The notes under the pieces: model-generated
Seen by the model: only the letters and a program-made list of their open reading frames with translations
Told to the model about the DNA's origin: nothing
Database searches by the model: none
Translations under genes and position numbers: made by a program
Shown here: positions 16,084 to 24,955 of the stretch, piece by piece
Layout of the letters: every line of letters begins with the position of its first letter
Numbering within the stretch: position 1 is the stretch's first letter
Assembly (NCBI GenBank): GCA_905192745.1
Contig: CAJJLZ010000001.1
Coordinates: 62,001-126,000, forward strand
Length of the DNA stretch: 64,000 nt
Direction of reading: 5' to 3'
Origin: an uncultured Oscillospiraceae bacterium
GTDB taxonomy: Bacteria; Bacillota; Clostridia; Oscillospirales; Acutalibacteraceae

Positions 16084-16778
16084 TGGCGAAAACATATTTG
16101 CAAACCTTTTCCAAGGGCCTTGTCCGGGAAAACCCGGTTCTCCGTCTGGTGCTGGGCACCTGTCCCACCCTCGCGGTCACCACGGCGGCGATAAACGGGC
16201 TGGGGATGGGCGCGGCCGCCACCTTTGTGCTGGTCTGCTCCAACATCGCGATTTCCCTTCTCCGCAAGGTGATTCCGGACAAGGTGCGGCTGCCCGCCTT
16301 TATCGTGATTATCGCCGGTTTCACCACCATCGTGCAGATGCTGGTGAAGGCCTATCTGCCGGATATCGACAAGGCGCTGGGCATCTATCTTCCCCTGATT
16401 GTGGTCAACTGCATCATCCTCGGCCGGGCGGAGGCGTTCGCCAGCAAGAACAGCGTCGGTCTTTCGGCGCTGGACGGGCTGGGAATGGGCGCGGGCTTCA
16501 CCGCCGCGCTGATTATCATGGGCGGTATCCGCGAATTTCTGGGCAACGGCACCCTCTTCGGCTGGCCGGAGGGCGGGCTGATCCCGCCGATCACCATTTT
16601 CGTCCTGCCGGCGGGCGGCTTCTTTGTGTTTGGTATGCTGATCTGGCTGACCAATAAGCTCTCCGTCCGGATGGAGCGCGGCGAGACCCGCCGCGAAACG
16701 GAATCCACCGTCTGCGCCGCCTGCCCGAGCGCGGCGGTCTGCGGCCGGAGCGGGAAGGAGGACGGCTGCCATGAATAA
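16083..16778 (+). CDS. rnfE: Rnf complex subunit RnfE with a cysteine-bearing tail
   Basis: A 231-residue membrane subunit with six hydrophobic segments and the RnfE/NqrD motifs ENPVLRLVLGTCPTLAVT, LPLIVVNCIILGRAEAFA and GGIREFLGNGTLFG. The two conserved cysteines (in GTCP and VNCI) are thought to share an iron centre with those of RnfA in the membrane. After the last helix there is an extra tail of about 35 residues with four cysteines (CAACPS, AAVCG and a final C). The rnfA start overlaps its end by eight bases. Confidence 0.95.
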   Translation: MAKTYLQTFSKGLVRENPVLRLVLGTCPTLAVTTAAINGLGMGAAATFVLVCSNIAISLLRKVIPDKVRLPAFIVIIAGFTTIVQMLVKAYLPDIDKALGIYLPLIVVNCIILGRAEAFASKNSVGLSALDGLGMGAGFTAALIIMGGIREFLGNGTLFGWPEGGLIPPITIFVLPAGGFFVFGMLIWLTNKLSVRMERGETRRETESTVCAACPSAAVCGRSGKEDGCHE

Positions 16779-17358
16779 TACCGGTTTGTTTGCCATCCTG
16801 ATCGGCGGGCTGCTGGTCAATAACTTCGTGCTGTCCCAGTTCCTCGGCATCTGCCCCTTCCTCGGGGTATCCAAAAAGCTGAATTCGGCGGTAGGGATGT
16901 CCCTCGCCGTCATCTTCGTTATGCTGATGGCGACGGCCGCGACCTGGCCGATCCATACCTATATTCTTGTGCCGAACGACCTGACCTATCTGCAGACCAT
17001 TGTCTTTATTCTGATTATTGCGGCGCTGGTGCAGCTGGTGGAGATCGCCCTCAAGCGGTTTGTACCACCGCTGTATAACGCGCTGGGCATTTATCTGCCG
17101 CTGATTACCACCAACTGCGCCGTGCTGGGCGTGACCATTCTGAATATCGACAGCGGGTACGGCTTTGTGCAGTCGCTGGTGAACGCGCTGGGCGCGGGCG
17201 GCGGTTTCCTGCTGGCGATGGTGATGTTCGCCGGTGTGCGGGAACGGCTGGAGAGCGCGGATATCCCGGCCGGGCTGAAGGGTTTGCCGATCACGCTGGT
17301 GTCGGCGTCTCTGGTGTCGGTTTCCTTCCTCGGCTTTCAGGGCCTGTTCGGCCTGTAA
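16771..17358 (+). CDS. rnfA: Rnf complex subunit RnfA
   Basis: A 195-residue membrane subunit with six helices, paired with RnfE. It has NNFVLSQFLGICPFLGVS (cysteine near residue 28) and LGIYLPLITTNCAVLGV (cysteine near 113), the two membrane cysteines expected for the RnfA/RnfE iron centre, and ends with GLKGLPITLVSASLVSV. The start ATG overlaps the rnfE end. Translation is likely coupled. Confidence 0.96.
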   Translation: MNNTGLFAILIGGLLVNNFVLSQFLGICPFLGVSKKLNSAVGMSLAVIFVMLMATAATWPIHTYILVPNDLTYLQTIVFILIIAALVQLVEIALKRFVPPLYNALGIYLPLITTNCAVLGVTILNIDSGYGFVQSLVNALGAGGGFLLAMVMFAGVRERLESADIPAGLKGLPITLVSASLVSVSFLGFQGLFGL

Positions 17359-17411
17359 TCCCCCGGCCCGGGCCAAAATGCGCCCGCGTCTGCGAAAGGA
17401 TGAACGTTTCT

Positions 17412-18224
17412 ATGAGTTCCATTATACTGGCAATTCTGATTCTCGCCGGATTGGGTCTGCTCGCCGGGCTGGTGCTCGCGGTCGCCTCGGTGGTTATGGC
17501 GGTCCCGCGGGATGAAAAGGCGGAGGCGCTGCGGGATCTTCTTCCGGGCGCCAACTGCGGGGCGTGCGGCTATTCCGGCTGCGACGGCTACGCCAAGGCA
17601 ATGGCCAACGAAGGCGCGGCGGTCGGCCTCTGCTCCCCCGGCGGGGCGGCGGTCGCGCAGGCGACGGCGGAGCTTCTCGGTGTGAAGAGCGAAGGGGTGG
17701 AAACCCGTACCGCGTTGGTCCGCTGCGCCGGCTGTGAGGAGTTTACCGCCCGGAAGCTGGAATACCGCGGCCTGAATTCCTGTGCGGCGGCCAACCAGTT
17801 TTATGGCGGCGACTGGCTGTGTATGTACGGCTGTCTCGGCCATGGGGACTGTAAGGCGGTGTGCGAATACGGCGCCGTCACGGTGGAAAACGGGCTGGCG
17901 CGGATCGATCCGGCCCTCTGCCGCGGCTGCGGACTATGTGCGAAGGCCTGCCCCAAGCATCTGATCGAGCTGGTTCCCGGTTCGGCGAAGGGCGTGGTTC
18001 GCTGTTCCAGTCACGATAAGGGCGCGGTGGTGCGAAAGGCCTGCTCCAAAGGCTGTATCGGCTGCATGAAGTGCACCAAGGTCTGCGAGCACGACGCGAT
18101 CCATGTGGAGAATTTCCTCGCTTCCATTGATAAGACGAAATGCGTCGGCTGCGGCGCGTGCGCCGACACCTGCCCGGTGGGCTGTATCACCATCTTCGGG
18201 AAGGAGCCGGCCGCGGCGGAATAA
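17412..18224 (+). CDS. rnfB: Rnf complex subunit RnfB (ferredoxin-like)
   Basis: A 270-residue subunit that receives electrons from ferredoxin. An N-terminal membrane helix (about 3-28) is followed by the four-cysteine motif GANCGACGYSGCDGYA with a later C, then a cysteine-rich stretch (CAGC...C...C...C...C) and ferredoxin-type [4Fe-4S] motifs CRGCGLCAKACP, CIGCMKCTKVCE and CVGCGACADTCP. The ATG at 17412 is preferred over 17400 because GAAAGG touches the earlier one. It is the last gene of rnfCDGEAB, and no clear terminator follows. Confidence 0.95.
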   Translation: MSSIILAILILAGLGLLAGLVLAVASVVMAVPRDEKAEALRDLLPGANCGACGYSGCDGYAKAMANEGAAVGLCSPGGAAVAQATAELLGVKSEGVETRTALVRCAGCEEFTARKLEYRGLNSCAAANQFYGGDWLCMYGCLGHGDCKAVCEYGAVTVENGLARIDPALCRGCGLCAKACPKHLIELVPGSAKGVVRCSSHDKGAVVRKACSKGCIGCMKCTKVCEHDAIHVENFLASIDKTKCVGCGACADTCPVGCITIFGKEPAAAE

Positions 18225-18365
18225 AGCGGCCGCCGCTCCGCCGCCCTCCCGGAGGTATGCTTTGGCGGAAGGCGTCCCTTTGTCCGCCGGAATTTCTGCG
18301 GGGCTTATAAAATCTGTGGAAAAAGAGGAAAAACCCGAAAAAAGAAATTTTTGAAGGAATTGTTA

Positions 18366-18395
18366 TTGACAAACCCCTGGTCCATACTATATAAT
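18366..18395 (+). promoter_or_regulatory. Promoter of the tRNA cluster
   Basis: TTGACA (18366-18371) and TATAAT (18390-18395) are consensus hexamers 18 bases apart. The start point would be near 18402, about 25 bases before tRNA-Met. Confidence 0.85.
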
Positions 18396-18426
18396 AAACT
18401 GCGCCTTGATTAAAGGCGCTTTTTAC

Positions 18427-18503
18427 GGCGGTATAGCTCAGTTGGCTAGAGCATGCGGTTCATACCCGCAGTGTCGTTGGTTCAAATCCGACTACCGCTA
18501 CCA
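18427..18503 (+). tRNA. tRNA-Met (CAT)
   Basis: A 77-base cloverleaf: acceptor GGCGGTA/TACCGCT (with a terminal G-U), D arm GCTC...GAGC, anticodon stem TGCGG/CCGCA with loop TTCATAC, T arm GTTGG/CCGAC, encoded CCA. The anticodon stem lacks the three G-C pairs of initiator tRNA, so it is an elongator tRNA or, less likely, the lysidine-modified Ile tRNA. Confidence 0.95.
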
Positions 18504-18507
18504 TTAT

Positions 18508-18582
18508 GGCCCGATGGTCAAGCGGTTAAGACACCGCCCTTTCACGGCGGTAACACGGGTTCGATTCCCGTTCGGGTCACCA
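18508..18582 (+). tRNA. tRNA-Glu (TTC)
   Basis: A 75-base cloverleaf with acceptor GGCCCGA/TCGGGTC, anticodon stem CCGCC/GGCGG with loop CTTTCAC (anticodon TTC), T arm ACGGG/CCCGT and encoded CCA. It is four bases after tRNA-Met. Confidence 0.96.
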
Positions 18583-18602
18583 CGCAGCGACGCTGCGTTC
18601 AC

Positions 18603-18679
18603 GGGCGTATAGCTCAGCTGGTTAGAGCGCTTGCTTCACACGCAAGAGGTCAGCGGTTCGAGTCCGTTTACGCCCACCA
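18603..18679 (+). tRNA. tRNA-Val (CAC)
   Basis: A 77-base cloverleaf with acceptor GGGCGTA/TACGCCC, anticodon stem CTTGC/GCAAG with loop TTCACAC (anticodon CAC, reading GTG) and encoded CCA. It is the last tRNA of the cluster. Confidence 0.95.
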
Positions 18680-18684
18680 CATCT

Positions 18685-18727
18685 GCGGTGAGTAATTCGT
18701 AATGAGTTGCTCACCGCTTTTGTTTTG
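18685..18727 (+). terminator. Terminator of the tRNA operon
   Basis: GCGGTGAG (18685-18692) pairs with CTCACCGC (18710-18717) and is followed by TTTTGTTTT. It starts six bases after the tRNA-Val CCA. Confidence 0.85.
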
Positions 18728-18767
18728 ATCCTCACCGCCAGACGGCATTTTTTCTATATGTCTTCAA

Positions 18768-18800
18768 AGCAGTCCATACAGCCGTATGGGCTGTTTTTTC
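18768..18800 (+). terminator. Second terminator-like hairpin after the tRNAs
   Basis: CAG-CCATAC pairs with GTATGG-CTG across a short loop, with one bulged base, and T6 follows. It may be a backup terminator. Confidence 0.6.
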
Positions 18801-19112
18801 GTGTGAGGAGGAAGATTCACCGCGAAGATATTTCATAACGGCTTGCGAAGCAAGACGCGGCCCTCTTTATACCTGTCCGCGTTCAGATGGGTTTCTTTCG
18901 TGATGGTTCCCGTTGGTATGTGGTATATCTCCTTTTTCCTTTTTAGCCGCCGTATTTCATCTTAATTTAAATTGGACTGAGCGATGATACCCTTTGAAAC
19001 AACAGGAAGGCAGAAAAGCCAAAACGCGAACTATGAAATAAGAAAACTAGGATGAAGAATTGAAATTTGTTTTGGTGTATAATTTTTTAAACAGAAACGG
19101 AGGAGGTTTTGT
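18801..19112 (+). other. Gene-free stretch before the metallophosphoesterase
   Basis: AT-richer than its surroundings. A TATAAT at 19078-19083 is a likely -10 box for the next gene, but no acceptable -35 lies at the right distance. AGGAGG at 19102-19107 is the ribosome site. No RNA gene or protein gene is supported. Confidence 0.5.
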
Positions 19113-21668
19113 ATGAAAAAGCTATGGAAACGAGCGCTGATTCCCTTGTTGGGTACGGTACTGCTGCTGTCCTCACTGATTACAACATCGGTTTTATGTG
19201 CAGCGGGCGGTACGGAAACGGTTTATCAGCCGCTGAAGGTGGGCATCATGAGCGACATTCACCTGTATGATACGGTGACCGGCGCGGATGAAAACCTGAA
19301 GAAGATGCTGGAGTTGTATAAGGAAAATCAGGTGGACGCCGTGATGGTGACAGGCGACGTCGGCAACACAAACACCGTGGTGCAGTACGAAAAATTCAAC
19401 CGAATCTGGAGCGAAGTATTCCCCGCAGGTGAGACCGCGCCGCAGCGGATGATGATTATGGGGAACCATGACTACGAATCGGTAATCAATGCTGAAAAGA
19501 ACACCGTGGAACAGGCGCAGAAGCGCTTTACCGACGCGTTCGGCGACGAGTTGAATTTCAATCGCGTAATCAACGGCTATCATTTTATTGGAATGAGCGG
19601 CGAAGGCTCAGCGGTTTACGGAAAATTCACGGAAAAGACGGTAAATTGGCTGAAGGAACAATTGGATGCCGCGGTCGCAGAGGATCCCAACAAGCCGATT
19701 TTTGTGGCGGCCCATCAGCCGATTTCTAATACCACCTATGGCAGTGATCAGGAAGGAAACGCCGCTTTTGCCGAACTGCTGAAAGATTATCCTCAGGCGG
19801 TTTTTTTTGCAGGGCATTGTCATCGCCCTGCGGAAAATGAACGCTCAATATACCAGAAAGATTTTACAGCGGTAGCGGTTCCCTCCCTGCAGTATGTATC
19901 CGTGGAAACGGGTACCGCGCCGGAAGCCTTTGCTTCGCAGGAGGCGCTGCTTCTGTCGGTGGAGCCGGCGGAACAGAGCGTCCATATCGCACGGTATAAA
20001 GTACAGACCATGGAAACCTTTAAAGAGGATTGGGTGCTGAGTCTGCCGCTCAGCGCCGAAACCTTCACCTATACCGACGCGCGGGTGGATGACCGGGAGG
20101 CGCCGTCCTTTGCGGCCAACGCCGAAATCACGGTGTCGGATGTGACATCGAATTCCTGCAGAATTACCTTCCCCTCGGCTTTCCACGATGATTTTGTTCA
20201 GGGCTATACCGTTCGGGTAACCGAGAAAGCGGCAGACGAGCCGGCGTTCAACCGATTCTTTATCTCGGATTTTTACATCGACCATACAAACATGGCAAAA
20301 ACACAACAGATAGACATTAAAGGTCTGCAGGCGGGAACGGAATATACCATTGAGGTAACCGCCTCTGAGTCCTTCGGGCTGACCAGTGTTCCGTTAACAA
20401 CGGAAATGGAGACCTTTGCCAATAACACGGCGTCGGACGGGATTCCCCGCGCCGATATTCTGGATGTGGACGGCCATGTAGGTTTTATGGACAATTCGCC
20501 CTATCGATCTCCTTATGAGCTGTACAGCAGCGGTTTCCATCCGGAGCTGGTCTTTGATGAGACGCTGGGACGTCAGGTAATTCAAATCAATCGCTGGATC
20601 AATTATCCCACCAGTGCGAATCTGCTGAAAAAAATCGGTCAGACGGTAACGGTGGAAGCGGCGTTCCGTGTGGATACGCTGGCGGACTACCACCATACCA
20701 TCGTGAGCAATCGCCAATCCGGAGGCATCGGGCTGGACGTGAATAACGGTGTGCTGACGGCGGAATTCAACGTGGGAGGCACATATGTCACCGCGAAGCA
20801 CAGCTTGTCGTCCACGGAGAAGTATTACCATGCGGTGGCAACGTACGACGGCCAGGCGCTCCGGCTCTATGTGGACGGAACTCTGGCGGCGGAAACCGCC
20901 GCTTCCGGAACGCTCTATTACAATCCGGACATGACGCTGATTACCATAGGCGCCGATCCGGTGCTGGATGGCAACGCCGTATGGCCTTTGAAGGGCAATA
21001 TCGCGCTGGTCCGGATCTACAGCGCCGCTCTGGACGAAGCGGCCGTAGCCAACGCGTACGAATATTATCTTCATGATCCGCAGTATGTGGCGGTGTACAG
21101 GAATACCACCATCCTGAAGAATCTGGATGTGAACAACCCTGCGTATTTCCCGTCCGCCTCCACACTGAATGCGATTAGCCGTCTGATCAAGCAGGGCGAG
21201 CAGTTGGTTCAGGACACGGCGATTACGCAGGAGGCCGCCAACGCGTTTGTTGTGGAATCCAATCAGGTGATCGCGGCCTTCTTTGCAGAAATCGGGGAGG
21301 AAAATCCCAACCCGACGACCCCGACCACCGCGGTTACGACGCCGGGAGGGTCCACCTCTTCATCCACGGAATCCACGTCGTCAGAATCCACGGGGTCATC
21401 GTCTTCGACTGAGCCGAGCGGAACGGTTCCGTCCGGTGAAACTACCGGATCCAGCGCCGGCGAATCGACCGGCTCCACCCTGCCGGCCAGTTCTTCCGCA
21501 ACGGCGGCTTCCACCACTGCGGCGAACGATACAACCACTTCGACGGCTGCGCCCACATCGCCGGTTTCTCCGCCTACCGGAGACAGCGGTCTGGTTTCCC
21601 TTCTGCTGGTATTTACCGTTGTCAGCGGCAGCACGGTTGTTCTCCTGAAGAAGCACGGAGCTCGCTGA
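19113..21668 (+). CDS. Secreted metallophosphoesterase with fibronectin-III-like and LamG-like domains and a sorting signal
   Basis: An 851-residue surface protein. Residues 1-32 are a signal peptide. Residues 40-290 form a calcineurin-like phosphoesterase with metal motifs MSDIHLYD, TGDVGNTN, GNHDYE, AAHQP and GHCHRP in the right order. About 325-435 look like a fibronectin type III domain (TSNSCRITFPSA ... GLQAGTEYTIEVTA). About 490-650 resemble a LamG/concanavalin-type sandwich (YYHAVATYDGQALRLYVDGTLAAE). A Ser/Thr-rich stretch of about 110 residues leads to PPTGD, a hydrophobic helix and KKHGAR, a sortase-type anchor. It probably cleaves phosphate esters of a cell-surface or dietary substrate; which one is unknown. 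Its codon use is less GC-rich than the rnf genes. Confidence 0.9.
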   Translation: MKKLWKRALIPLLGTVLLLSSLITTSVLCAAGGTETVYQPLKVGIMSDIHLYDTVTGADENLKKMLELYKENQVDAVMVTGDVGNTNTVVQYEKFNRIWSEVFPAGETAPQRMMIMGNHDYESVINAEKNTVEQAQKRFTDAFGDELNFNRVINGYHFIGMSGEGSAVYGKFTEKTVNWLKEQLDAAVAEDPNKPIFVAAHQPISNTTYGSDQEGNAAFAELLKDYPQAVFFAGHCHRPAENERSIYQKDFTAVAVPSLQYVSVETGTAPEAFASQEALLLSVEPAEQSVHIARYKVQTMETFKEDWVLSLPLSAETFTYTDARVDDREAPSFAANAEITVSDVTSNSCRITFPSAFHDDFVQGYTVRVTEKAADEPAFNRFFISDFYIDHTNMAKTQQIDIKGLQAGTEYTIEVTASESFGLTSVPLTTEMETFANNTASDGIPRADILDVDGHVGFMDNSPYRSPYELYSSGFHPELVFDETLGRQVIQINRWINYPTSANLLKKIGQTVTVEAAFRVDTLADYHHTIVSNRQSGGIGLDVNNGVLTAEFNVGGTYVTAKHSLSSTEKYYHAVATYDGQALRLYVDGTLAAETAASGTLYYNPDMTLITIGADPVLDGNAVWPLKGNIALVRIYSAALDEAAVANAYEYYLHDPQYVAVYRNTTILKNLDVNNPAYFPSASTLNAISRLIKQGEQLVQDTAITQEAANAFVVESNQVIAAFFAEIGEENPNPTTPTTAVTTPGGSTSSSTESTSSESTGSSSSTEPSGTVPSGETTGSSAGESTGSTLPASSSATAASTTAANDTTTSTAAPTSPVSPPTGDSGLVSLLLVFTVVSGSTVVLLKKHGAR

Positions 21669-21712
21669 GATTCCAGCCCGTTTTCGGGTGCAAAAGGATA
21701 GGACTTTGCCCG

Positions 21713-21744
21713 CCGCCGCTGTTCCCGCCCGGGAACAGCGGCGG
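21713..21744 (+). terminator. Strong hairpin after the metallophosphoesterase
   Basis: A perfect 14 bp stem (CCGCCGCTGTTCCC with GGGAACAGCGGCGG, loop GCCC) lies 45 bases after the stop. It lacks a T run, so it may stabilise the mRNA end rather than terminate. The rest of 21669-21996 holds no gene I can support; GGAGG before 21997 is a ribosome site. Confidence 0.5.
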
Positions 21745-21996
21745 TATACAGAGGAAAGCCAAAACGAGGATAACTACAACCAGAAGGATGGACATAGCCG
21801 ATTTTGGGATTGGATGGTAGAATACAGGCAGAAGCCCATAAGAAAGACGCAAAAAAGCGCGATGGTTTATTCATTTTCACGAGTTCCTTCGATGGGAAAG
21901 CGTTGTCTGTAATCGGAGGAGACCAAAATATGGCTAAACCGGCTGGCTTTGCGTTGCGGAAGTGCGGAAGATCATTTTAATTAAGGAGGAAAAACC

Positions 21997-23835
21997 ATGA
22001 AAAAGGCAGTGACCCTGATAGCGGCGGTTGCCATGCTGATGAGCTGCGTTCTGCTGAGCACGGCGGCGGCTCCGACAGTGTTTACCGACGAAGCGACAAG
22101 TGATTTTGCAAACGTATTTGAGTACAGTGAGGATGTCCTGCAGTTCGAGAATAACCCGGAAATTGAAGCGACGCTGTATTCCAAAAAGGCTTTGGGCGAA
22201 GCCTATCTCACCTATAAGGTGGAGGGAACTATCACCAATTTCCGCATCCTCAGCCATATTGCCGCCGGGTTCGGCGATTTCAGCAAGGACGCTGAGATTT
22301 ACCTGTCTGCGGACAATGCCGCGTGGGATAAGGTAGAATTCGACTGCACCGATGCGGTCTACAATGACCATTATCCGTCGGAATCAGCGGCGTATTGGTG
22401 GGATCAGACGGCAACGGCTAAGGGGACGATTTCCGGGAACTATTCCTATCTGAAAATCGTTCTTAAGGAATTCGATCAGGTGTCCTGGCGCACGGTGATC
22501 GATCAGGTGACCATTCAGTATCAGCCGGGCAGTACCACGCCGGAGCCGTCGGTCCCGGCAGTGTTTACTGACGAAGCGACAGATGATTTTGCGAACGTAT
22601 TTGAGTACAGTGAGGATGTTCTGCAGTTCGAGAATAATACTACCATTGAAGCGACACTGTATTCCAAGAAGAACCTGAGCGAAGGCTATCTCACCTATAA
22701 GGTGGATGGGAGCATTACCAATTTCCGCATCCTCAGCCATATTTGCGCTGGGTTCGGCGATTTCAGCAGGGACGCTGAGATTTACCTGTCCGCGGACAAT
22801 GCCGCGTGGGATAAGGTAGAATTCGACTGCACCGATCCGGTCTACAATGACCATTATGAGTCGGAATCGACGGCGTACTGGTTTGACCAGACGGCAACGG
22901 CCCAAGGGACGATTTCCGGGAACTATTCCTATCTGAAAATCGTTCTCAAGGAATTCGATCAGGTGGCCTGGCGCACGGTGATCGATCAGGTGACCATTCA
23001 GTATCAGTCGGGCGGCACCACGCCGAGCACCTCCAGCTCGACAGCCTCCACGGCTACCACCACCGAGTCCAGCGCTTCCACCGAATCCTCGGCCACCACC
23101 ACCGAGTCTACCGCTGCTCCGACAACGCCGGCGCCGGTGGCCGGACAGTTGGTTGACGACACCGATGCGAGTTTTTCCAAGACATTTGATGTTTCCGACA
23201 ATATCCAGTACGAGGAAAATCCGGATCTGGGCCGGAACCTGTACTCCAAAAAACGCCCGACCAGCCTGCCGGATCCCGAAGGCTATGTGGTCTACAAGCT
23301 GGACGGCGCCGTGACCGCTTTCACGATTAACGCGGTGGTCTGCAACGCGGATCAGGGAAATAACGGCGATGTGGACCGCGACCTGTCGGTGTACGTTTCC
23401 ACGGACGGCGAAACTTGGGTTAAGGCGGCGATGAACCACACCGATCCGGTGATTATCGAAGGCTCCAACAATTACTGGATGGACAGCACGGTGACCGGCA
23501 CGGTGGATCCGGCCGCGGATTACCGGTATGTCAAAGTGCAGATCAACAGCATTGACGTTGCCGCGGGTATTCCGACCTGGGCGGTTGTGCTGGACAAAAT
23601 TACGATCGACTACCAGACGGGCGGCTCCACGGAGTCCACGGCGACGACGGGCGAGACTCCGGTCACGACTTCTATGGAAGCTCCGGCGGTCTCTTCTACG
23701 CAGGCCCCCGCGACCACCTCGGCGAAGTCTCCCTCCACGGGCGACAACGGCGCCGGAATGGTGATGGCGCTGCTGGGTGTTGCCGCACTGAGCGCCGGCG
23801 CGCTGACGGTTCTGAAGAAGCGGTCGGCCCGCTGA
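21997..23835 (+). CDS. Secreted surface protein with three copies of an unrecognised domain and a sorting signal
   Basis: A 612-residue protein: signal peptide (1-25), two near-identical domains of about 161 residues (28-188 and 189-349), a Ser/Thr linker, a third more distant copy (about 385-540), a second linker, then SPSTGD, a hydrophobic helix and KKRSAR (sortase-type signal). Each copy shows the same landmarks: an E/Q-F/Y-E-N stretch, LYSKK, YLTYKVEG/D, a sugar-sandwich-like LSADNAAWDKVEF segment, NYSYLKIVLKEFD, and a final VIDQVTIQY strand. The pattern suggests an all-beta sandwich similar to carbohydrate-binding modules, but I do not recognise the family. A single copy of the domain makes up the neighbouring protein at 24116. 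Binding to a glycan or host surface is a guess. Confidence 0.88.
   Translation: MKKAVTLIAAVAMLMSCVLLSTAAAPTVFTDEATSDFANVFEYSEDVLQFENNPEIEATLYSKKALGEAYLTYKVEGTITNFRILSHIAAGFGDFSKDAEIYLSADNAAWDKVEFDCTDAVYNDHYPSESAAYWWDQTATAKGTISGNYSYLKIVLKEFDQVSWRTVIDQVTIQYQPGSTTPEPSVPAVFTDEATDDFANVFEYSEDVLQFENNTTIEATLYSKKNLSEGYLTYKVDGSITNFRILSHICAGFGDFSRDAEIYLSADNAAWDKVEFDCTDPVYNDHYESESTAYWFDQTATAQGTISGNYSYLKIVLKEFDQVAWRTVIDQVTIQYQSGGTTPSTSSSTASTATTTESSASTESSATTTESTAAPTTPAPVAGQLVDDTDASFSKTFDVSDNIQYEENPDLGRNLYSKKRPTSLPDPEGYVVYKLDGAVTAFTINAVVCNADQGNNGDVDRDLSVYVSTDGETWVKAAMNHTDPVIIEGSNNYWMDSTVTGTVDPAADYRYVKVQINSIDVAAGIPTWAVVLDKITIDYQTGGSTESTATTGETPVTTSMEAPAVSSTQAPATTSAKSPSTGDNGAGMVMALLGVAALSAGALTVLKKRSAR
22078..23043 (+). 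repeat. In-frame tandem duplication inside the surface protein gene
   Basis: Two copies of 483 bases (161 codons) start at 22078 and 22561. Long stretches are identical at the DNA level (for example around 22291-22360 and 22774-22843), so the duplication is recent relative to the third, diverged copy. Confidence 0.9.
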
Positions 23836-23854
23836 TTGCAGACCGAGTAAAAAG

Positions 23855-23898
23855 AACAGCCCCTGTTTCCCCGTAAAGGATACGGGGGCTGTTTTTTT
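23855..23898 (+). terminator. Intrinsic terminator after the three-domain surface protein
   Basis: AACAGCCCC pairs with GGGGCTGTT and is followed by T7. An inner CCCCGTA/TACGGGG pairing is an alternative fold. Confidence 0.85.
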
Positions 23899-24115
23899 CT
23901 GGTATCGCGGAGCTCCAAAATGTGGATAAGTATTTACCGGAATTTATACATAGCGCCCGCGTTAATCCGATGATACAATAAAGCTGTTCAAATGGTCGAA
24001 ATCCTGTGAGACAGAGACGGATGGTTTGGTGGATTTTTACACAAGCGCTGTCCTTTGTGTTTTACGGAACCACGGAACGAAGAAATCTCAATGGAGGAAA
24101 TAGGAGGAATTGGCT

Positions 24116-24838
24116 ATGAAAAAAATGTTGGCAACAGCGGCTGCGGCGGTAATGCTGGTAGGCAGTCTGGCGTTCGGCGCGTCCGCGGCGACGGTGGATA
24201 TTGTCCCCAACGCGGACTTCAGCAATGTGGATTCCAAATCGGAAAACTGGCAGTATGAGAAAAACCCCGATACCGGCTACGATCTGTATGTCCGGAACAA
24301 GGCGGGTGAGCAGGAAATCGTTTTTAAGGCGGACGGAAAAATCACCGGTTTTACCGTTGGGCTGCAGATGTGCGCCGGTTTCTATGAAGAGGGCAACGCG
24401 AACCGGGACGTGAAGTTCTATGTGTCGGCGGATAAGAGCAGCTGGGAAGAGGTCGGCGTAACGCAGGGAGCCACCACCTTCCGTGACGATGTGTACTTTC
24501 TCGAAAATCTGGCCTACTGGTTTGAGACGGACGTGACGTCCAAAGCCATTTCCGGTGAGCCGTCGTATCTGAAGATCGTTATTAAAGATTCTCCGGTGAA
24601 CGGCGCGCCTTCTTGGAGCATGGCGATCGACAGCGTGAAGCTGGAAGTGGAATCGACTTCCGGCGGCGATGACGGCGGTAAGGACGACGACAAACCGGCG
24701 GCGACAACAACGGCGGCTCAGGGCAACAACAATTCTCCGGCCACCGGTGAGAGCACCGCGGCGGTTTCGGTTGCCGTTCTCTCCGTGATGAGCTTGGGCG
24801 TTCTGCTGGCGGTGAAATCGAAGCAATTGAAAAAGTAA
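24116..24838 (+). CDS. Secreted surface protein with one copy of the same unrecognised domain
   Basis: A 240-residue protein: signal peptide (1-26, ending FGASAA), one domain (about 27-180) like those of the upstream protein (YEKNPDTGYDLYVRN, IVFKADGKITGF, KFYVSADKSSWEEV, PSYLKIVIKD, SMAIDSVKLEVE), a Gly/Asp and Thr/Ala linker, then SPATGE, a hydrophobic helix and a lysine-rich tail, again a sortase-type signal. The ATG at 24116 follows AGGAGG by seven bases. It has its own terminator and is probably transcribed separately from 21997, of which it is a paralog. Confidence 0.88.
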   Translation: MKKMLATAAAAVMLVGSLAFGASAATVDIVPNADFSNVDSKSENWQYEKNPDTGYDLYVRNKAGEQEIVFKADGKITGFTVGLQMCAGFYEEGNANRDVKFYVSADKSSWEEVGVTQGATTFRDDVYFLENLAYWFETDVTSKAISGEPSYLKIVIKDSPVNGAPSWSMAIDSVKLEVESTSGGDDGGKDDDKPAATTTAAQGNNNSPATGESTAAVSVAVLSVMSLGVLLAVKSKQLKK

Positions 24839-24919
24839 ATCGTTTTGACGTTTTTTCGTTGAGGCGTTTCAGAATTCCCGCGGTATAGCCGAGATCCGTA
24901 CGAAAATCGTACCGGAAAA

Positions 24920-24955
24920 CTCCGAGCCAACGTTCTGCTGGCTCGGAGTTTTTTC
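24920..24955 (+). terminator. Intrinsic terminator after the one-domain surface protein
   Basis: CTCCGAGCCA pairs with TGGCTCGGAG around a nine-base loop and T6 follows. From here to 25332 I see no gene or clear signal. Confidence 0.9.

Noticed and set aside
18264..18289. Hairpin GGCGGA/TCCGCC after rnfB as a terminator
   Set aside because: Only six pairs with a large loop and no T run; not a convincing terminator.
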